Shown: positions 34,501-42,791, counted from the first letter of the stretch. The stretch: DNA of 58,507 nt from an uncultured Prevotellaceae bacterium (GCA_946406435.1 CAMJKP010000014.1:1-58507); one strand, 5' to 3'. Notes: a model not told the origin generated them from the sequence alone. Numbers and translations are program-made.

Positions 34501-34876
34501 TTCAACCTTCTATAATCAGCAGGTGGCGGAGCTTGACCATTGGCGATATGAGGGGCAGAGGGCAACGCTTCCTCGCCTCGCATACGGAGATCCGATGCAG
34601 AACAATCGTTTCTCTGACCGTTGGATAGAGGATGGCTCATACCTTCGTATGAAGTATGTCCGTGTAAACTGGGAGTTGCCTATGCCTGAAAGCTGGCAGT
34701 CATGGCTTCAGGGCATCAGTGTATGGGCAGAGGCGCAGAATCTCTTCACTCTCACCCATTACACAGGTAATGACCCTGAGTTCTGCATCGGCAATAGCGT
34801 GATGTATCAGGGCATTGACTGCGGAAATATTGCGCAGAGTAGGGCGTTCATATTAGGATTAAAAATAAATCTGTAG
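31523..34876 (+). CDS. SusC/RagA-family TonB-dependent transporter (second copy)
   Basis: 1117 residues. Signal peptide with no repeat in it, ending CANMYAQ. The carboxypeptidase-like domain begins VQISGIVTDDATNLPVAGVR and the plug has DGGSAMFIRGLNSINANAQP, LVIIDGVETDM and LYGARGANGVILIETKRG. It is diverged from the first SusC, with a different plug N-terminus (IRAGLGGHIRAI), so it likely handles another ligand. Codons at 31889-31914 (QVPCAIYNVP) match the TGTACCATTTACAATGTACC phrase also found in the U32 gene, suggesting a small in-frame repeat insertion in the beta domain. It pairs with the SusD encoded next. Confidence 0.92.
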   Translation: MRNDIFDIIRKQGLRLVLSAIATSFCANMYAQDVDDDTSDDEEVVGIKAPKRTLQEDKNTTVQISGIVTDDATNLPVAGVRVQALGDNRYTAMTNAKGEFTVAVPDFCTSLYVSAIGYIAIQVPCAIYNVPTTKDKLQIRLICNKFRNMYVDGTDYTAKATHQVLGDGSLVLDEDIRAGLGGHIRAITRSGVTDGGSAMFIRGLNSINANAQPLVIIDGVETDMQPGRATLHSGRAFNALASLSPENIEKVTVLKNSTALYGARGANGVILIETKRGHSMATRIDVGISAGVTMIPRTQTVMNASQWRDYATEMLGTVKELGMSEYRDVTFNFLNDNTEGYYYRMYHNDTDWKDEVYRTAVTQNYNINVQGGDDVGMYNLFVGYADAQGNVRETGFDRLNVRFNADISILWNLSTKFDMSFARTNNRVFDDGFASDMSMSTVTSPTSLALIKSPLVTPYQYNKHVGGFTSLLSDYDQLFSPLSQKLYGNDYAYSLANPTAIIANSNGDNKNKVENTYFNVQIAPTLKINDRLSVTSQFSYYLNRNAQKYNRPSGGVPPFEVKGLGTVYNQKSSLFAKENNVLSNTHVDWKIGDGCWKLAATGGFRYNTFSYDASDAKTQFRTAQSDKNPYQTADPSVGYADVDGAKDVWKNLQWYASADYAFRNRYFATVSLLAEANSRFGSEASGALKAFGTSWAVFPSVQMGWVMTNENWFPKDAGIDYLRLNAGYDISGNDDISNYAARTSFSSVRYNYNAIGVQMTTIGNEHIKWETTTKWNFGFLANMLNNRLSVDFNYYIHKTRNLLTLMTFSSPISGINKYWTNGGELENRGYELTLSGKPVALRDWTLELGATIGHYANKVTALPDGNYTNSVYGKDNILVSVGNPVALFYGYKTNGVFASDAEARTACPQGYLVMKNAAGQDVKFGAGDVRFVDLNGDGVINELDKTVIGNPNPDIYGNIFATLTWKDVTLDLGFNFSLGNYVYNYQRTILNSGSTFYNQQVAELDHWRYEGQRATLPRLAYGDPMQNNRFSDRWIEDGSYLRMKYVRVNWELPMPESWQSWLQGISVWAEAQNLFTLTHYTGNDPEFCIGNSVMYQGIDCGNIAQSRAFILGLKINL

Positions 34877-34885
34877 TGTTGGGAT

Positions 34886-34919
34886 TAAAGTAGATAGTGT
34901 AAAGATTAATGTAAATAGT
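34886..34919 (+). repeat. 34-bp exact repeat, copy 1
   Basis: Lies in the 52-bp gap between susC and susD of the second pair. It is identical over 34 of 34 bases, in inverted orientation, to 52689-52722 in the gap between the clostripain-like gene and azlC. Both copies begin about 10 bases after a stop codon. Confidence 0.85.
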
Positions 34920-34928
34920 ATATTCGTT

Positions 34929-36992
34929 ATGAAAATAAATATTCAAGGATATTGCATTGATATAAGGAATAAAGTGAAAAAGATAAGGGGAAAAACATTC
35001 TACATTACACTTTTCACTTTACTCTTTACTCTAAATTCCTGCTCCGACATGCTTTCCACCGACAACGATAGTATGGTCTCTGATCCGGGGATGAACTCCA
35101 AGACGGACTCTGTGTTCTATGCCCTTGGAATAGCTCAGGCTATGCAGCAGGTGGCAGATCAGTATTTCTATATCGGGGAGCTGCGTGGTGAACTCGTCAC
35201 CGTGGATGAGGCTAATACCGACAAGAACCTCAAGGAACTGGCCAATTACTCTGCAAGTCAGGAAAATGCGTACGACAGCTCGTATGTGTTCTATAAAGTC
35301 ATAAACAACTGTAACTACTATCTCGCTCATCGTGATTCAACGCTGAAGACAGGTTCTACGAACGTTGTCATTGATGAGTATATAGCCGTTGCGGCTTGGC
35401 GTGCGTGGGCTTATTTGCAGTTGGCACGTATCTATTGCGGTAATGCTGACGGTCTTACAATTCCGTTCTTCACCGAGCCATTGACTTCTATCTCGCAGAT
35501 TGAGGGAAAGGCTGCGGATCCTGGATGTCAGATGAATCTTTCGCAGATTGTCGATGCACTTGCACCAGAGCTTGAACAGCTTTTGGAGCGTTATCCTAAT
35601 ACTCGGGTACCGACTTTTGGTACAGATTACTATTCTATTGGCACAACCAACTGGGGAGAGAACAGGTATATCGATATGTCAAAGATATTCATACCAATTC
35701 AGGTGGTTCTTGGTGATATGTATCTTGAGACGGCTCAATATGAAAAGGCTGCCAAAAAATATGCCGATTATCTGTGTAAGAATAGAGTTGTGCCAGAATG
35801 GTTAGGGTCTCTTAGGGTGTTGGATTATGCTCCAGAATCAGAGGATATGTCTTACGTTTTCAATTCGTTTTATATTTCTTATTTAACTTTATTCATGAAT
35901 TCTGTAAATCCGCCTGAGATTCTGACATATATCCCGATGGCGGTAAGTTCACAGAATGGAAAGACAACTTCTGTACCATTGTCATTCGGCTACGACTATT
36001 ATTCCATCAATCATTCGTCAACATGTCCACGTGTGGATAATATCCAGATTGAGCCTTCTAAAGCTTTCTATGCCCTAACTGACTCTTCCGACTATTATTA
36101 TTATCCAAGGAGTTATAATGGACAGACGGAGAATACCAGTTATCCAACTGAAGTGAAGAAATACAAGGGTGGTGATGGTCGTGCAAGTGTTGCCTCCGTA
36201 AGTCAATATGTCGACAATGCCATCCTCTATCGTAATCCTGCAGATAACTCGAAAGTATATGTTAGCAAGGTAAAGACTGCCAATGTGTATCTCTATCGTG
36301 CCTCTACCGTATATCTGCATCTTGCAGAGGCACTTAACGCAATGGGATATACCGATGCAGCCTTTGCCATTCTCAAGAATGGTATCTCTACATACCTTGA
36401 GAATCTCGTAAAGAAACCAACTCTGGATTCTGAGGGTAATATTGTCACTAATGAAGATGGTACTCCGAGGATTGAGCCGTACAAGTACATGTCGCAAGAA
36501 TCTGTTGATATGCTTGGTACTACCTTGCCTTTCCTCAGCGCCCAGTATCGTGAGATCTTCAACGCAAATGATGTCTATGGCATTCACGCTCATGGCTCTT
36601 GCAGTTACAACAACAAGGAAAACGAGCTTGCACAATCGGCTAAAGGTTCACGTGCTACAGCCCTCGGTTCTCAGATGAACAATTTCTATTTGCCAGATGT
36701 TATCATTGGCGATAAAATGAAAGAGATAGCCAAGAAATATGATGTAGGTGTAGGGACTTCAAAGACCGATTCTGTTGCTGCTATGCTTGATTTGCTATGC
36801 GATGAGTATGCCAAGGAATTTGCATTTGAAGGACGCCGATTCTACGACCTCCAGCGTATTGCACGCCATTTCAATGAGATGGGAATATGGGGAGGTAACT
36901 TTGGTTCACGTTGGTTCGTAGAAAAACTTTCGGGCAACAGACCTAAGAAAGACCTTCATGACCCCCGTAACTGGTATTTGCCTTTTAAGTGA
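34929..36992 (+). CDS. SusD/RagB-family outer-membrane lipoprotein (second copy)
   Basis: 687 residues, partner of the second SusC. SusD features are DEYIAVAAWRAWAYLQLARI, a YLHLAEALNAMG helix and the C-terminal CDEYAKEFAFEGRRFYDLQR; it ends NWYLPFK. The lipid Cys is residue 38 (FTLNSC). The hydrophobic core of the signal peptide, FYITLFTLLFTL, is encoded by an R4 phrase (TTACACTTTTCACTTTACTC, 35004-35023) that also occurs between other genes. A repeat therefore seems to have become the export signal. Confidence 0.9.
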   Translation: MKINIQGYCIDIRNKVKKIRGKTFYITLFTLLFTLNSCSDMLSTDNDSMVSDPGMNSKTDSVFYALGIAQAMQQVADQYFYIGELRGELVTVDEANTDKNLKELANYSASQENAYDSSYVFYKVINNCNYYLAHRDSTLKTGSTNVVIDEYIAVAAWRAWAYLQLARIYCGNADGLTIPFFTEPLTSISQIEGKAADPGCQMNLSQIVDALAPELEQLLERYPNTRVPTFGTDYYSIGTTNWGENRYIDMSKIFIPIQVVLGDMYLETAQYEKAAKKYADYLCKNRVVPEWLGSLRVLDYAPESEDMSYVFNSFYISYLTLFMNSVNPPEILTYIPMAVSSQNGKTTSVPLSFGYDYYSINHSSTCPRVDNIQIEPSKAFYALTDSSDYYYYPRSYNGQTENTSYPTEVKKYKGGDGRASVASVSQYVDNAILYRNPADNSKVYVSKVKTANVYLYRASTVYLHLAEALNAMGYTDAAFAILKNGISTYLENLVKKPTLDSEGNIVTNEDGTPRIEPYKYMSQESVDMLGTTLPFLSAQYREIFNANDVYGIHAHGSCSYNNKENELAQSAKGSRATALGSQMNNFYLPDVIIGDKMKEIAKKYDVGVGTSKTDSVAAMLDLLCDEYAKEFAFEGRRFYDLQRIARHFNEMGIWGGNFGSRWFVEKLSGNRPKKDLHDPRNWYLPFK

Positions 36993-37182
36993 TTCAATCA
37001 GGTTTTAAGGTTCGTAGGTTAAAGGTTTTCGGGTCGAGAAGCTTGAAAAAAAACGGTTACAATTTTTAACGTGAGTTCAAAAAAAACTTAAAAACGTAAA
37101 TAATCAGTAACATTATACAATAAAAGACCAGAAACGAAGTTTAATATATAATACATAATGTTGTTTTCTTAAAACAGACGAA

Positions 37183-38184
37183 ATGGAAAAAACTTACTCT
37201 AAGATCATGATGCTCTCAGTAGCGTTTATGATTTCAATGGCAACATTTGCCGAGACCAAGATCAATGGTGTCTATTACAATCTAGACGGTAACAAGAGAC
37301 AAGCACAGGTAACCTACAATGAGAGTGCTCCGTCAGCATCTTATTCATACTCAGGAGCTGTCACTATACCACAGGTTGTAACCTTCGAAGGAAAGGAATA
37401 TGCTGTCACATCTATCGGTGAAGAGGCATTCTTTGAAAATCGTGGTCTTACGTCTATCACCATCCCTAACTCCATCAAGAGCATTGGCGACAAGGCTTTC
37501 TATGGATGTAGTGCACTTACTTCTGTAGCTATTCCTAATTCTGTGACCTCAATTGGTGAAGGTGCATTCTCTGGATGTGATGCTCTTACCACAATCAACA
37601 TCCCAGGATCTGTAGAGAATATCGGCATGGGTGCATTCTCATCATGTAATGCCCTCTCTCAAATCATTGTTGATAAGGACAATACAGTATACGACAGCCG
37701 TAACGGATGTAATGCAATCGTTCTTATTGCCAACAATATGCTCATTGCTGGCTGTAAGGGTACAATCATCCCTAATACTGTAACAGGTATTGGTGCTTGT
37801 GCATTCTATGGATGTCAGAGCTTGACTAACATCAGCATTCCAAATTCCGTTAGAACTATCGGAAATAATGCTTTCGCTCTTTGCTATGGTCTTTCTTCAA
37901 TAAATATCCCAGAGTCTGTAATCACTATCGGTAGAGGAGCATTCATGCTTTGCTCATCTCTCTCTTCCGTTACAATCAATGGCGCTAACACCAGTATCAT
38001 GAGCTATGCTTTTGACGGCTGTAACAGTGTTGCATCAGTAAAGATTCTTTCTCAGAATCCACCTGCTATTGATAACATGACTTTCGCAGTATATCGCGAC
38101 CTTCACGTTCCTGCATCTGTTGTAAAGGCATATCAGGTTGCTGACTACTGGAAGAAGTTCCGTATCGTAGGCGATAAGAAGTAA
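37183..38184 (+). CDS. BspA-like leucine-rich-repeat protein
   Basis: 333 residues with a signal peptide ending in MATFAE. It has about eight TpLRR (LRR_5) units of the type LTSITIPNSIKSIGDKAFYG and a capping region ending in PASVVKAYQVADYWKKFRIV. The same cap (AAYEVADVWKNFTIV) is seen in the BspA-like protein at 3-875. Unlike that protein it lacks the helical linker and conserved tail. It is probably secreted or surface-bound and adhesin-like. It is 190 bp downstream of susD, a gap with R2-like phrases (37003-37045), and ends at a repeat-derived terminator. Confidence 0.88.
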   Translation: MEKTYSKIMMLSVAFMISMATFAETKINGVYYNLDGNKRQAQVTYNESAPSASYSYSGAVTIPQVVTFEGKEYAVTSIGEEAFFENRGLTSITIPNSIKSIGDKAFYGCSALTSVAIPNSVTSIGEGAFSGCDALTTINIPGSVENIGMGAFSSCNALSQIIVDKDNTVYDSRNGCNAIVLIANNMLIAGCKGTIIPNTVTGIGACAFYGCQSLTNISIPNSVRTIGNNAFALCYGLSSINIPESVITIGRGAFMLCSSLSSVTINGANTSIMSYAFDGCNSVASVKILSQNPPAIDNMTFAVYRDLHVPASVVKAYQVADYWKKFRIVGDKK

Positions 38185-38190
38185 TTTCCC

Positions 38191-38277
38191 TTTCGCTCAG
38201 CGAAATATATAAAACGCAAAGACACAAAGACGCAGAGATGATAAATCCTTTGCGACTTTGAGTCTTTGCGCTTTTTT
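38191..38277 (+). terminator. Hairpin and repeat-derived terminator after the BspA-like gene
   Basis: A small perfect hairpin TTTCGC-TCA-GCGAAA (38191-38205) is followed by CGCAAAGACACAAAG (38215-38229), pairing with one mismatch with CTTTGAGTCTTTGCG (38256-38270), then CTTTTTT. The right arm belongs to the widespread 'CTTTGCGTCTTTG' type of dispersed repeat and recurs at 39674-39690. Confidence 0.75.
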
Positions 38278-38303
38278 GATTATATGATATTATGAATGCT
38301 AAG

Positions 38304-38837
38304 ATGAAGAGAACCTGGGTTTTATTATTCGGAATCACGATGTTGAGTTCATGTGTAAGAAATTCCAACTCGGAAAAGTATGTAGAATATCTTGTACCTG
38401 ATTCCTCTGTCAATAAGTTCATTCTGCGTGATACTTCCTATACATGCACAATAGATAACTTTCCTCCTATTGTAGATACTTATAACAATGGTGAAGGTGT
38501 TTATTTCTCTAATGCCTCTTCTACGGAATTTCTATTCCTTAAAATGGAAAATGGAGGTTATAGAGGACAATTTGACTATTTCTATATAACAGATACTATT
38601 CCTCTGCAATACAAAGATAGCGTATTTGTGCTTCCTGATACAGCTTTCTATACAACTCGTGGAGCTCGTTTAGGACTTTCAGAAAAAGTTTTTTCTGAGA
38701 AATACAAGAATGTAGAGTTTGAAATAACTCGCAAGGATAGTCAAGTTGTCTATTCTCTTGACACTATGACATACCATAGCAGATATGTTTTTGTGCATGA
38801 TAGTTTGCGTTATATAGAGTTTGGTGAAGTGTATTAG
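38304..38837 (+). CDS. Lipoprotein of unknown function
   Basis: 177 residues from the ATG at 38304 (MKRTWVLLFG); a start at 38292 would add four. Lipobox TMLSSC. The rest is beta-rich with many Thr, Tyr and Asp; no family recognised. The last 14 bases before the next gene leave no room for a promoter, so it is cotranscribed with the gene at 38851. The start region resembles that of the gene at 39720. Confidence 0.7.
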   Translation: MKRTWVLLFGITMLSSCVRNSNSEKYVEYLVPDSSVNKFILRDTSYTCTIDNFPPIVDTYNNGEGVYFSNASSTEFLFLKMENGGYRGQFDYFYITDTIPLQYKDSVFVLPDTAFYTTRGARLGLSEKVFSEKYKNVEFEITRKDSQVVYSLDTMTYHSRYVFVHDSLRYIEFGEVY

Positions 38838-38850
38838 TAAATGTCTCATA

Positions 38851-39636
38851 ATGAAAAAAGTATTGTCTTTGATGTCTTTTCTTTTGGTTCAATGCAGTTT
38901 GTTCGCATCTGAACCAATAGATTTACATGGATGTTGGAGTGTAAGCCATTATATCGCTTATAATTGTGTGACAGAAGAGGATAGTATTCCTCATATTGCA
39001 GATATGTATGCACATGGTTATCAGCATTTCTTTTTTGATGAGAATGGAAAAGGTTTCAGAGTGTATCCGTCTAATGATGTTGATGAATTCAAATGGTCTG
39101 TGTCTAACGATACTCTGAATATACTTGATGGAGATACATTGGTGCCTTATAGAATAGAAAATGTAAAGACTAGGGGCTTACATCGTAGTATATTTCTACG
39201 GTTACTTTCTGAAGGCACAAGGAATTTTCATGAATCTTTTTTCCCATTTTCTATAATGGAGAAATCTGCTGATTACGTTTTCTCTCCAGATATACCACGA
39301 ATTGGTATAAGTAAAAAAGTACAGAATGCTATTGGAAAAATAAGAGGATCGCTTAATCCCGACTACTGTGTGTTGCTTGTAGGATATGAGGGTAAGGATT
39401 GTAAGTTTCATTTTACATATCCTGAGACAAACAGTTTAGACAAGGATTTTCGTGATGATTTTCTGACAGAAGAAGGTTATAAGTGTGCTCTGTTTGTTCT
39501 TTATGATGAGAAGATGAAATCTGTTAGAAAAATATCATTAAGAGTATTTGATTATACTCCGTATCTTTTCGAGCATGTTTATATTTCTGTTGCCGAGGAT
39601 TATAAACCAAATGGTAAGAAAATCAATTATCGATGA
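38851..39636 (+). CDS. Secreted protein of unknown function
   Basis: 261 residues from the ATG at 38851, giving a signal peptide (MKKVLSLMSFLLVQCSLFAS). The mature N-terminus DLHGCWSV resembles lipocalin-like or 'DUF' beta-barrel starts in which a strand begins 'L.G.W', and later F.F..NGKGF and W.V..DTL.I strands fit that fold; the assignment is tentative. The stop codon overlaps an ATG (39633) by one base, but the next gene more likely starts at 39720. Confidence 0.65.
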   Translation: MKKVLSLMSFLLVQCSLFASEPIDLHGCWSVSHYIAYNCVTEEDSIPHIADMYAHGYQHFFFDENGKGFRVYPSNDVDEFKWSVSNDTLNILDGDTLVPYRIENVKTRGLHRSIFLRLLSEGTRNFHESFFPFSIMEKSADYVFSPDIPRIGISKKVQNAIGKIRGSLNPDYCVLLVGYEGKDCKFHFTYPETNSLDKDFRDDFLTEEGYKCALFVLYDEKMKSVRKISLRVFDYTPYLFEHVYISVAEDYKPNGKKINYR

Positions 39637-39719
39637 TTTCGCCTCTAATGCAGTTTCCGAACATGTCCATTGTGACTCTGTGTCTTTGCGTTTTATTATA
39701 TGATGTTATGATTGTTATG

Positions 39720-40235
39720 ATGAAGAGAATTTTTGTGGTGCTAAGTAATCCATTTGTAATATTGACTATTGTCAATATGTTGTTTGCGTGTCGTATAGTG
39801 TGGGTTATTAAAAATACATGTTTCCTGATTCATCCGGGAGAAATCGTATATAAGTTCCCTTTGATAGAGGAAAACTATAATGTGATGATTGGTGGAATTC
39901 TGATGAATATTTTCTTTGTTGGGATTCTGTTGTTGAAATTAAGAAAGAAATCAATTGTTGAGCAATATGATCTGAAATGTTGTATGTTTTATAATATTAT
40001 TACTTTTCTATTGATAGCTTGGGGATATTGGCATTTGTTTGACACAATTCATGATCGAATAATAACAGAATATAATCCTCTTTTCCAATTTTGGTTTAAA
40101 GTGATGAACATGCAATTTCTTGGAAATCCTAAATATGTTATGTATGTTTATGGCTTATTGACTACGATGTTAATAGGTTTGAATATTGGATTTGTGAAAC
40201 TCCTGAAAAAAAAGGTTTGCTCTACTCCCATGTAA
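39720..40235 (+). CDS. Membrane protein of unknown function
   Basis: 171 residues, about four transmembrane segments (FVVLSNPFVILTIVNMLFA, IGGILMNIFFVGILLL, IITFLLIAWGYWHLF, VYGLLTTMLIGLNIGFV). The open frame extends back to 39633, but 39674-39719 copies the dispersed repeat before the 38304 gene, including the ATGAAGAGAA start, so I start at 39720. A start at 39633, coupled to the previous stop, is the alternative. No family recognised. Confidence 0.6.
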   Translation: MKRIFVVLSNPFVILTIVNMLFACRIVWVIKNTCFLIHPGEIVYKFPLIEENYNVMIGGILMNIFFVGILLLKLRKKSIVEQYDLKCCMFYNIITFLLIAWGYWHLFDTIHDRIITEYNPLFQFWFKVMNMQFLGNPKYVMYVYGLLTTMLIGLNIGFVKLLKKKVCSTPM

Positions 40236-40375
40236 TTCCGTTGCAAGTCCCTTGTAACTCCCATGTAAGTCCCATTTGGGCCCTATCACAGGAACGGACT
40301 TGAAACGGACTTAGAGCGAAGGAGAAGCGAAGAAATAGCGAAGGCAGAGCGAACCCACAACTGAAGCAAAAACTT
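40221..40375. repeat. R3 element with 10-11 base phasing
   Basis: Left half repeats TCCCTTGTAACTCCCATGTA-like units, centre TTTGGGCCC, right half GGAACGGACTTGAAACGGAC followed by AGCGAAGGAGAAGCGAAG units. It overlaps the last codons of the 39720 gene. The reverse complement of 51281-51380 follows the same order of units. Confidence 0.7.
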
Positions 40376-40407
40376 ATTTGTTTTGCAAATCGAATATTAC
40401 CCGATTA

Positions 40408-40439
40408 TTTGGTAGTATTATTATTTTTGATTATTTTTG
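40408..40439 (+). promoter_or_regulatory. Promoter of the 40481-44982 gene cluster
   Basis: TTTG (40408-40411), a 20-base spacer and TATTTTTG (40432-40439), about 40 bases upstream of the ATG at 40481. An upstream in-frame start at 40409 would overlap this promoter and is rejected. Confidence 0.75.
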
Positions 40440-40480
40440 CACTTGAAATCTGTAAAGTTCAACCTTTATCTCATTATTCT

Positions 40481-41185
40481 ATGCGATTTATATACATAGT
40501 TATCAGTTTTTTTGCTTTGATGCTAGCTTTTGCTTGTAGCAGAAATGCTGTGAGTAAGGAAAACGTAGATATTCATGATACTATTTATTCTAAATATTTC
40601 CCGGACGATTATGTCTCAGGTATTAGGGTATATAGGAATGATATGGCAAACGAGGAAAATGGTAATGTGTATTATTGCTTGCTAAATAAAGACACTTTAA
40701 CTGTTATTGCAGATTTACATCCAAGTAAGTTCTCTTTGGGTGGTCCTTATAATGTCCAGAAAGATGAGGTACTGAGAAAGAAATTCTCAGAATTAAAAGA
40801 TTCTGTAAAAATATATCAAGATAGAACGGATTTTGGTGATGAGGGAGACGGCCCTCCATATTTCTTTTCTGCGGTTATAGGTAATGACACAATAAACTAC
40901 ATCGCAGATTTGAGTAAAACGAATTGTTATGCCTTTTATGATGCTTTCTTGGGATCTGATAGATTCAGTTATGATGATTATCGTGTTGGAATGAATCTTA
41001 ATGACTGTTCAATTGCAGCCTTAATTCCTAAGGAGATATTGGAAAAAGTGCATCGCATAAAGCTGCTTCATAGTGGTGATTATAAGTTACCTACTCAAAA
41101 GAGTATTGGTATTTCTATATTCCAGATAGTTGTTGTGACAATTGATAATGCTATTATAAAGAACATTTATGTAAGTGGTTATTAA
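40481..41185 (+). CDS. Lipoprotein of unknown function
   Basis: 234 residues from MRFIYIVISFF; lipobox MLAFAC (lipid Cys about 21). No recognised domain; a D.V.GIRVYRND segment and a beta-rich middle are all that can be said. First gene of a closely spaced set that continues with a membrane protein, an ABC permease and ATPase and a TPR protein (gaps of 17, 17, -8 and 33 bp). It may be an envelope partner of the transporter. Confidence 0.7.
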   Translation: MRFIYIVISFFALMLAFACSRNAVSKENVDIHDTIYSKYFPDDYVSGIRVYRNDMANEENGNVYYCLLNKDTLTVIADLHPSKFSLGGPYNVQKDEVLRKKFSELKDSVKIYQDRTDFGDEGDGPPYFFSAVIGNDTINYIADLSKTNCYAFYDAFLGSDRFSYDDYRVGMNLNDCSIAALIPKEILEKVHRIKLLHSGDYKLPTQKSIGISIFQIVVVTIDNAIIKNIYVSGY

Positions 41186-41202
41186 TTCAACAGAAGATAG
41201 CT

Positions 41203-41847
41203 ATGGATGTAATTCAAATCGCAAATATACATAACGTGAAGTATGAGATACCTGTCGAGGAAAGTCCCGGATTTGTGGTATTCACATACGAGAATGCCTT
41301 GTTGATGATTGACAAGATAAGGTATGAGTGTTTTCCTGTAGCTGCTATAGAAGTATATATTAAGCGTGATTTTAATTTCACTTGTGCCTTTACCTGTGCC
41401 AGACGAAATGGTGAAACCATGCCTCAGTTTACTCGTAGAAGTTGTGATGAGGCTATTGAGTATATCAATAACTTGAATGGTGACAAGAATGACTATCTTT
41501 ATGATATTTATGTAGGTGATTTTGATAATGTACCTATGGAAGTACCAGAGGATAATAAGGAATTATGTGAAGAAGATGATGAACGATGGAGTTATGGAAA
41601 AATATTTCTTTATGTCCTTGGGGTGGATGTAATCATATCATTAATATCATTCTGTATATTCCCGCATGATGGGTTTAGGGCGATTATGTTCATGTTTGTA
41701 GCTTTCTGGGGCGCTTGTGCCACGTGTGTGCTTGGCTCGATTTTTCTTGCGTTTGATGTGTTGAAACGAATAGGCAAGGTATTGCTTGCTAATATTATTA
41801 TGTTTCCTGTGGTGATTATTGGTTTATTAATGCTTTTCTGGGGTTAA
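41203..41847 (+). CDS. Membrane protein with cytoplasmic N-domain, unknown function
   Basis: 214 residues. The first ~125 residues are soluble (MDVIQIANIHNVKYEIPVEE) and acidic toward the end (NKELCEEDDERW). Three transmembrane segments follow (IFLYVLGVDVIISLISFCIF, FMFVAFWGACATCVLGSIFL, VLLANIIMFPVVIIGLLMLF). Not recognised. It lies between the lipoprotein and the ABC permease in the same operon. Confidence 0.7.
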   Translation: MDVIQIANIHNVKYEIPVEESPGFVVFTYENALLMIDKIRYECFPVAAIEVYIKRDFNFTCAFTCARRNGETMPQFTRRSCDEAIEYINNLNGDKNDYLYDIYVGDFDNVPMEVPEDNKELCEEDDERWSYGKIFLYVLGVDVIISLISFCIFPHDGFRAIMFMFVAFWGACATCVLGSIFLAFDVLKRIGKVLLANIIMFPVVIIGLLMLFWG

Positions 41848-41864
41848 GAAGCGGTTGAAGACTA

Positions 41865-42791
41865 ATGCTGAAGGTATATTATAGTCTTAGGTTGAAAATG
41901 GCATATAGGATATGTCGTGATTTAGGAGTGGTGACGTTGCTACTCTTAGTTTTCCTGTGCCTTGCGGTTTATGGACTATGTTGCATAGATGCGAAGTACA
42001 GACTACTGACATTTGTCGTTATTGCGTTGATGATATTACAGGCAAGAGGTGATAGGATGTTCCTTGAAAGCCAGTTTGGTAAGAGATACGAATGGTTGTT
42101 GGTTTCAGATACGCTTATCGTGGCTTTACCGTTTGTTGTGCTCGCAATAATAAACTCTGATTGGCTTTGTCTGCCTATCATTATTGGCTTGGCAATAGCC
42201 TTTCCTTTCTTGCCAAAATACAGTTCGGTATTCTCTATACCAGGTTGTCGGCTATTCCCAAAGGGAAACTATGAGTTTCAGAAAGGCATGAGAGCGTTCC
42301 TTATTCCATATTGCATATTGTTAGCTGTCTCTGTGATAGGAATGATATATGGTAATATCCGCATAGCAGAGGTTGCAACAGGCTTGGTATGTCTCATTAT
42401 GGTTCAATCTCTTTTTCTTCCTCCTGACAGAAGCTGGATGTTGAACTGGTGTTCAGCCTCGCATTTCATAAAGGTGAAGTCAATGCAGATTGCCGTATGC
42501 AGTATGGTGGTATTGTTACCTTTCCTTGTATTGCTCTTGGTTGGTGGATTGTCATGGACGGTTGTAGTCTCAGTTTATTTTGCAGCGACTATTTGGCTGA
42601 TAGAAACAGAGATGTTACGATTTACGATGTCAGATAGTCCGATTTTAATGTTTGTTGTTATGATTCCACTGGTTTCCATCGCATATTTCTCTGTTGGAAT
42701 ACCGTATGTGTTCATTCCCTCAGTAATGGTATTAGCGTGGATTATGTTCGGCGGATATTCGTACATCTCAAATGTTATAGAAAATGATTAA
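41865..42791 (+). CDS. ABC transporter permease-like integral membrane protein
   Basis: 308 residues with about ten membrane segments and little else, e.g. DLGVVTLLLLVFLCLAVYG and WTVVVSVYFAATIWLIE. The next gene, overlapping by 8 bp, is an ABC ATPase, so this is the membrane half of the transporter. Similar hydrophobic permeases occur in Bacteroidota next to single ATPases. The substrate is unknown. Confidence 0.75.
   Translation: MLKVYYSLRLKMAYRICRDLGVVTLLLLVFLCLAVYGLCCIDAKYRLLTFVVIALMILQARGDRMFLESQFGKRYEWLLVSDTLIVALPFVVLAIINSDWLCLPIIIGLAIAFPFLPKYSSVFSIPGCRLFPKGNYEFQKGMRAFLIPYCILLAVSVIGMIYGNIRIAEVATGLVCLIMVQSLFLPPDRSWMLNWCSASHFIKVKSMQIAVCSMVVLLPFLVLLLVGGLSWTVVVSVYFAATIWLIETEMLRFTMSDSPILMFVVMIPLVSIAYFSVGIPYVFIPSVMVLAWIMFGGYSYISNVIEND

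Noticed and set aside
39633..39719. ATG overlapping the previous stop as the start of the membrane protein gene
   Set aside because: The stretch copies a dispersed repeat found before the 38304 gene, and the homologous start is ATG 39720; coupling cannot be fully excluded.
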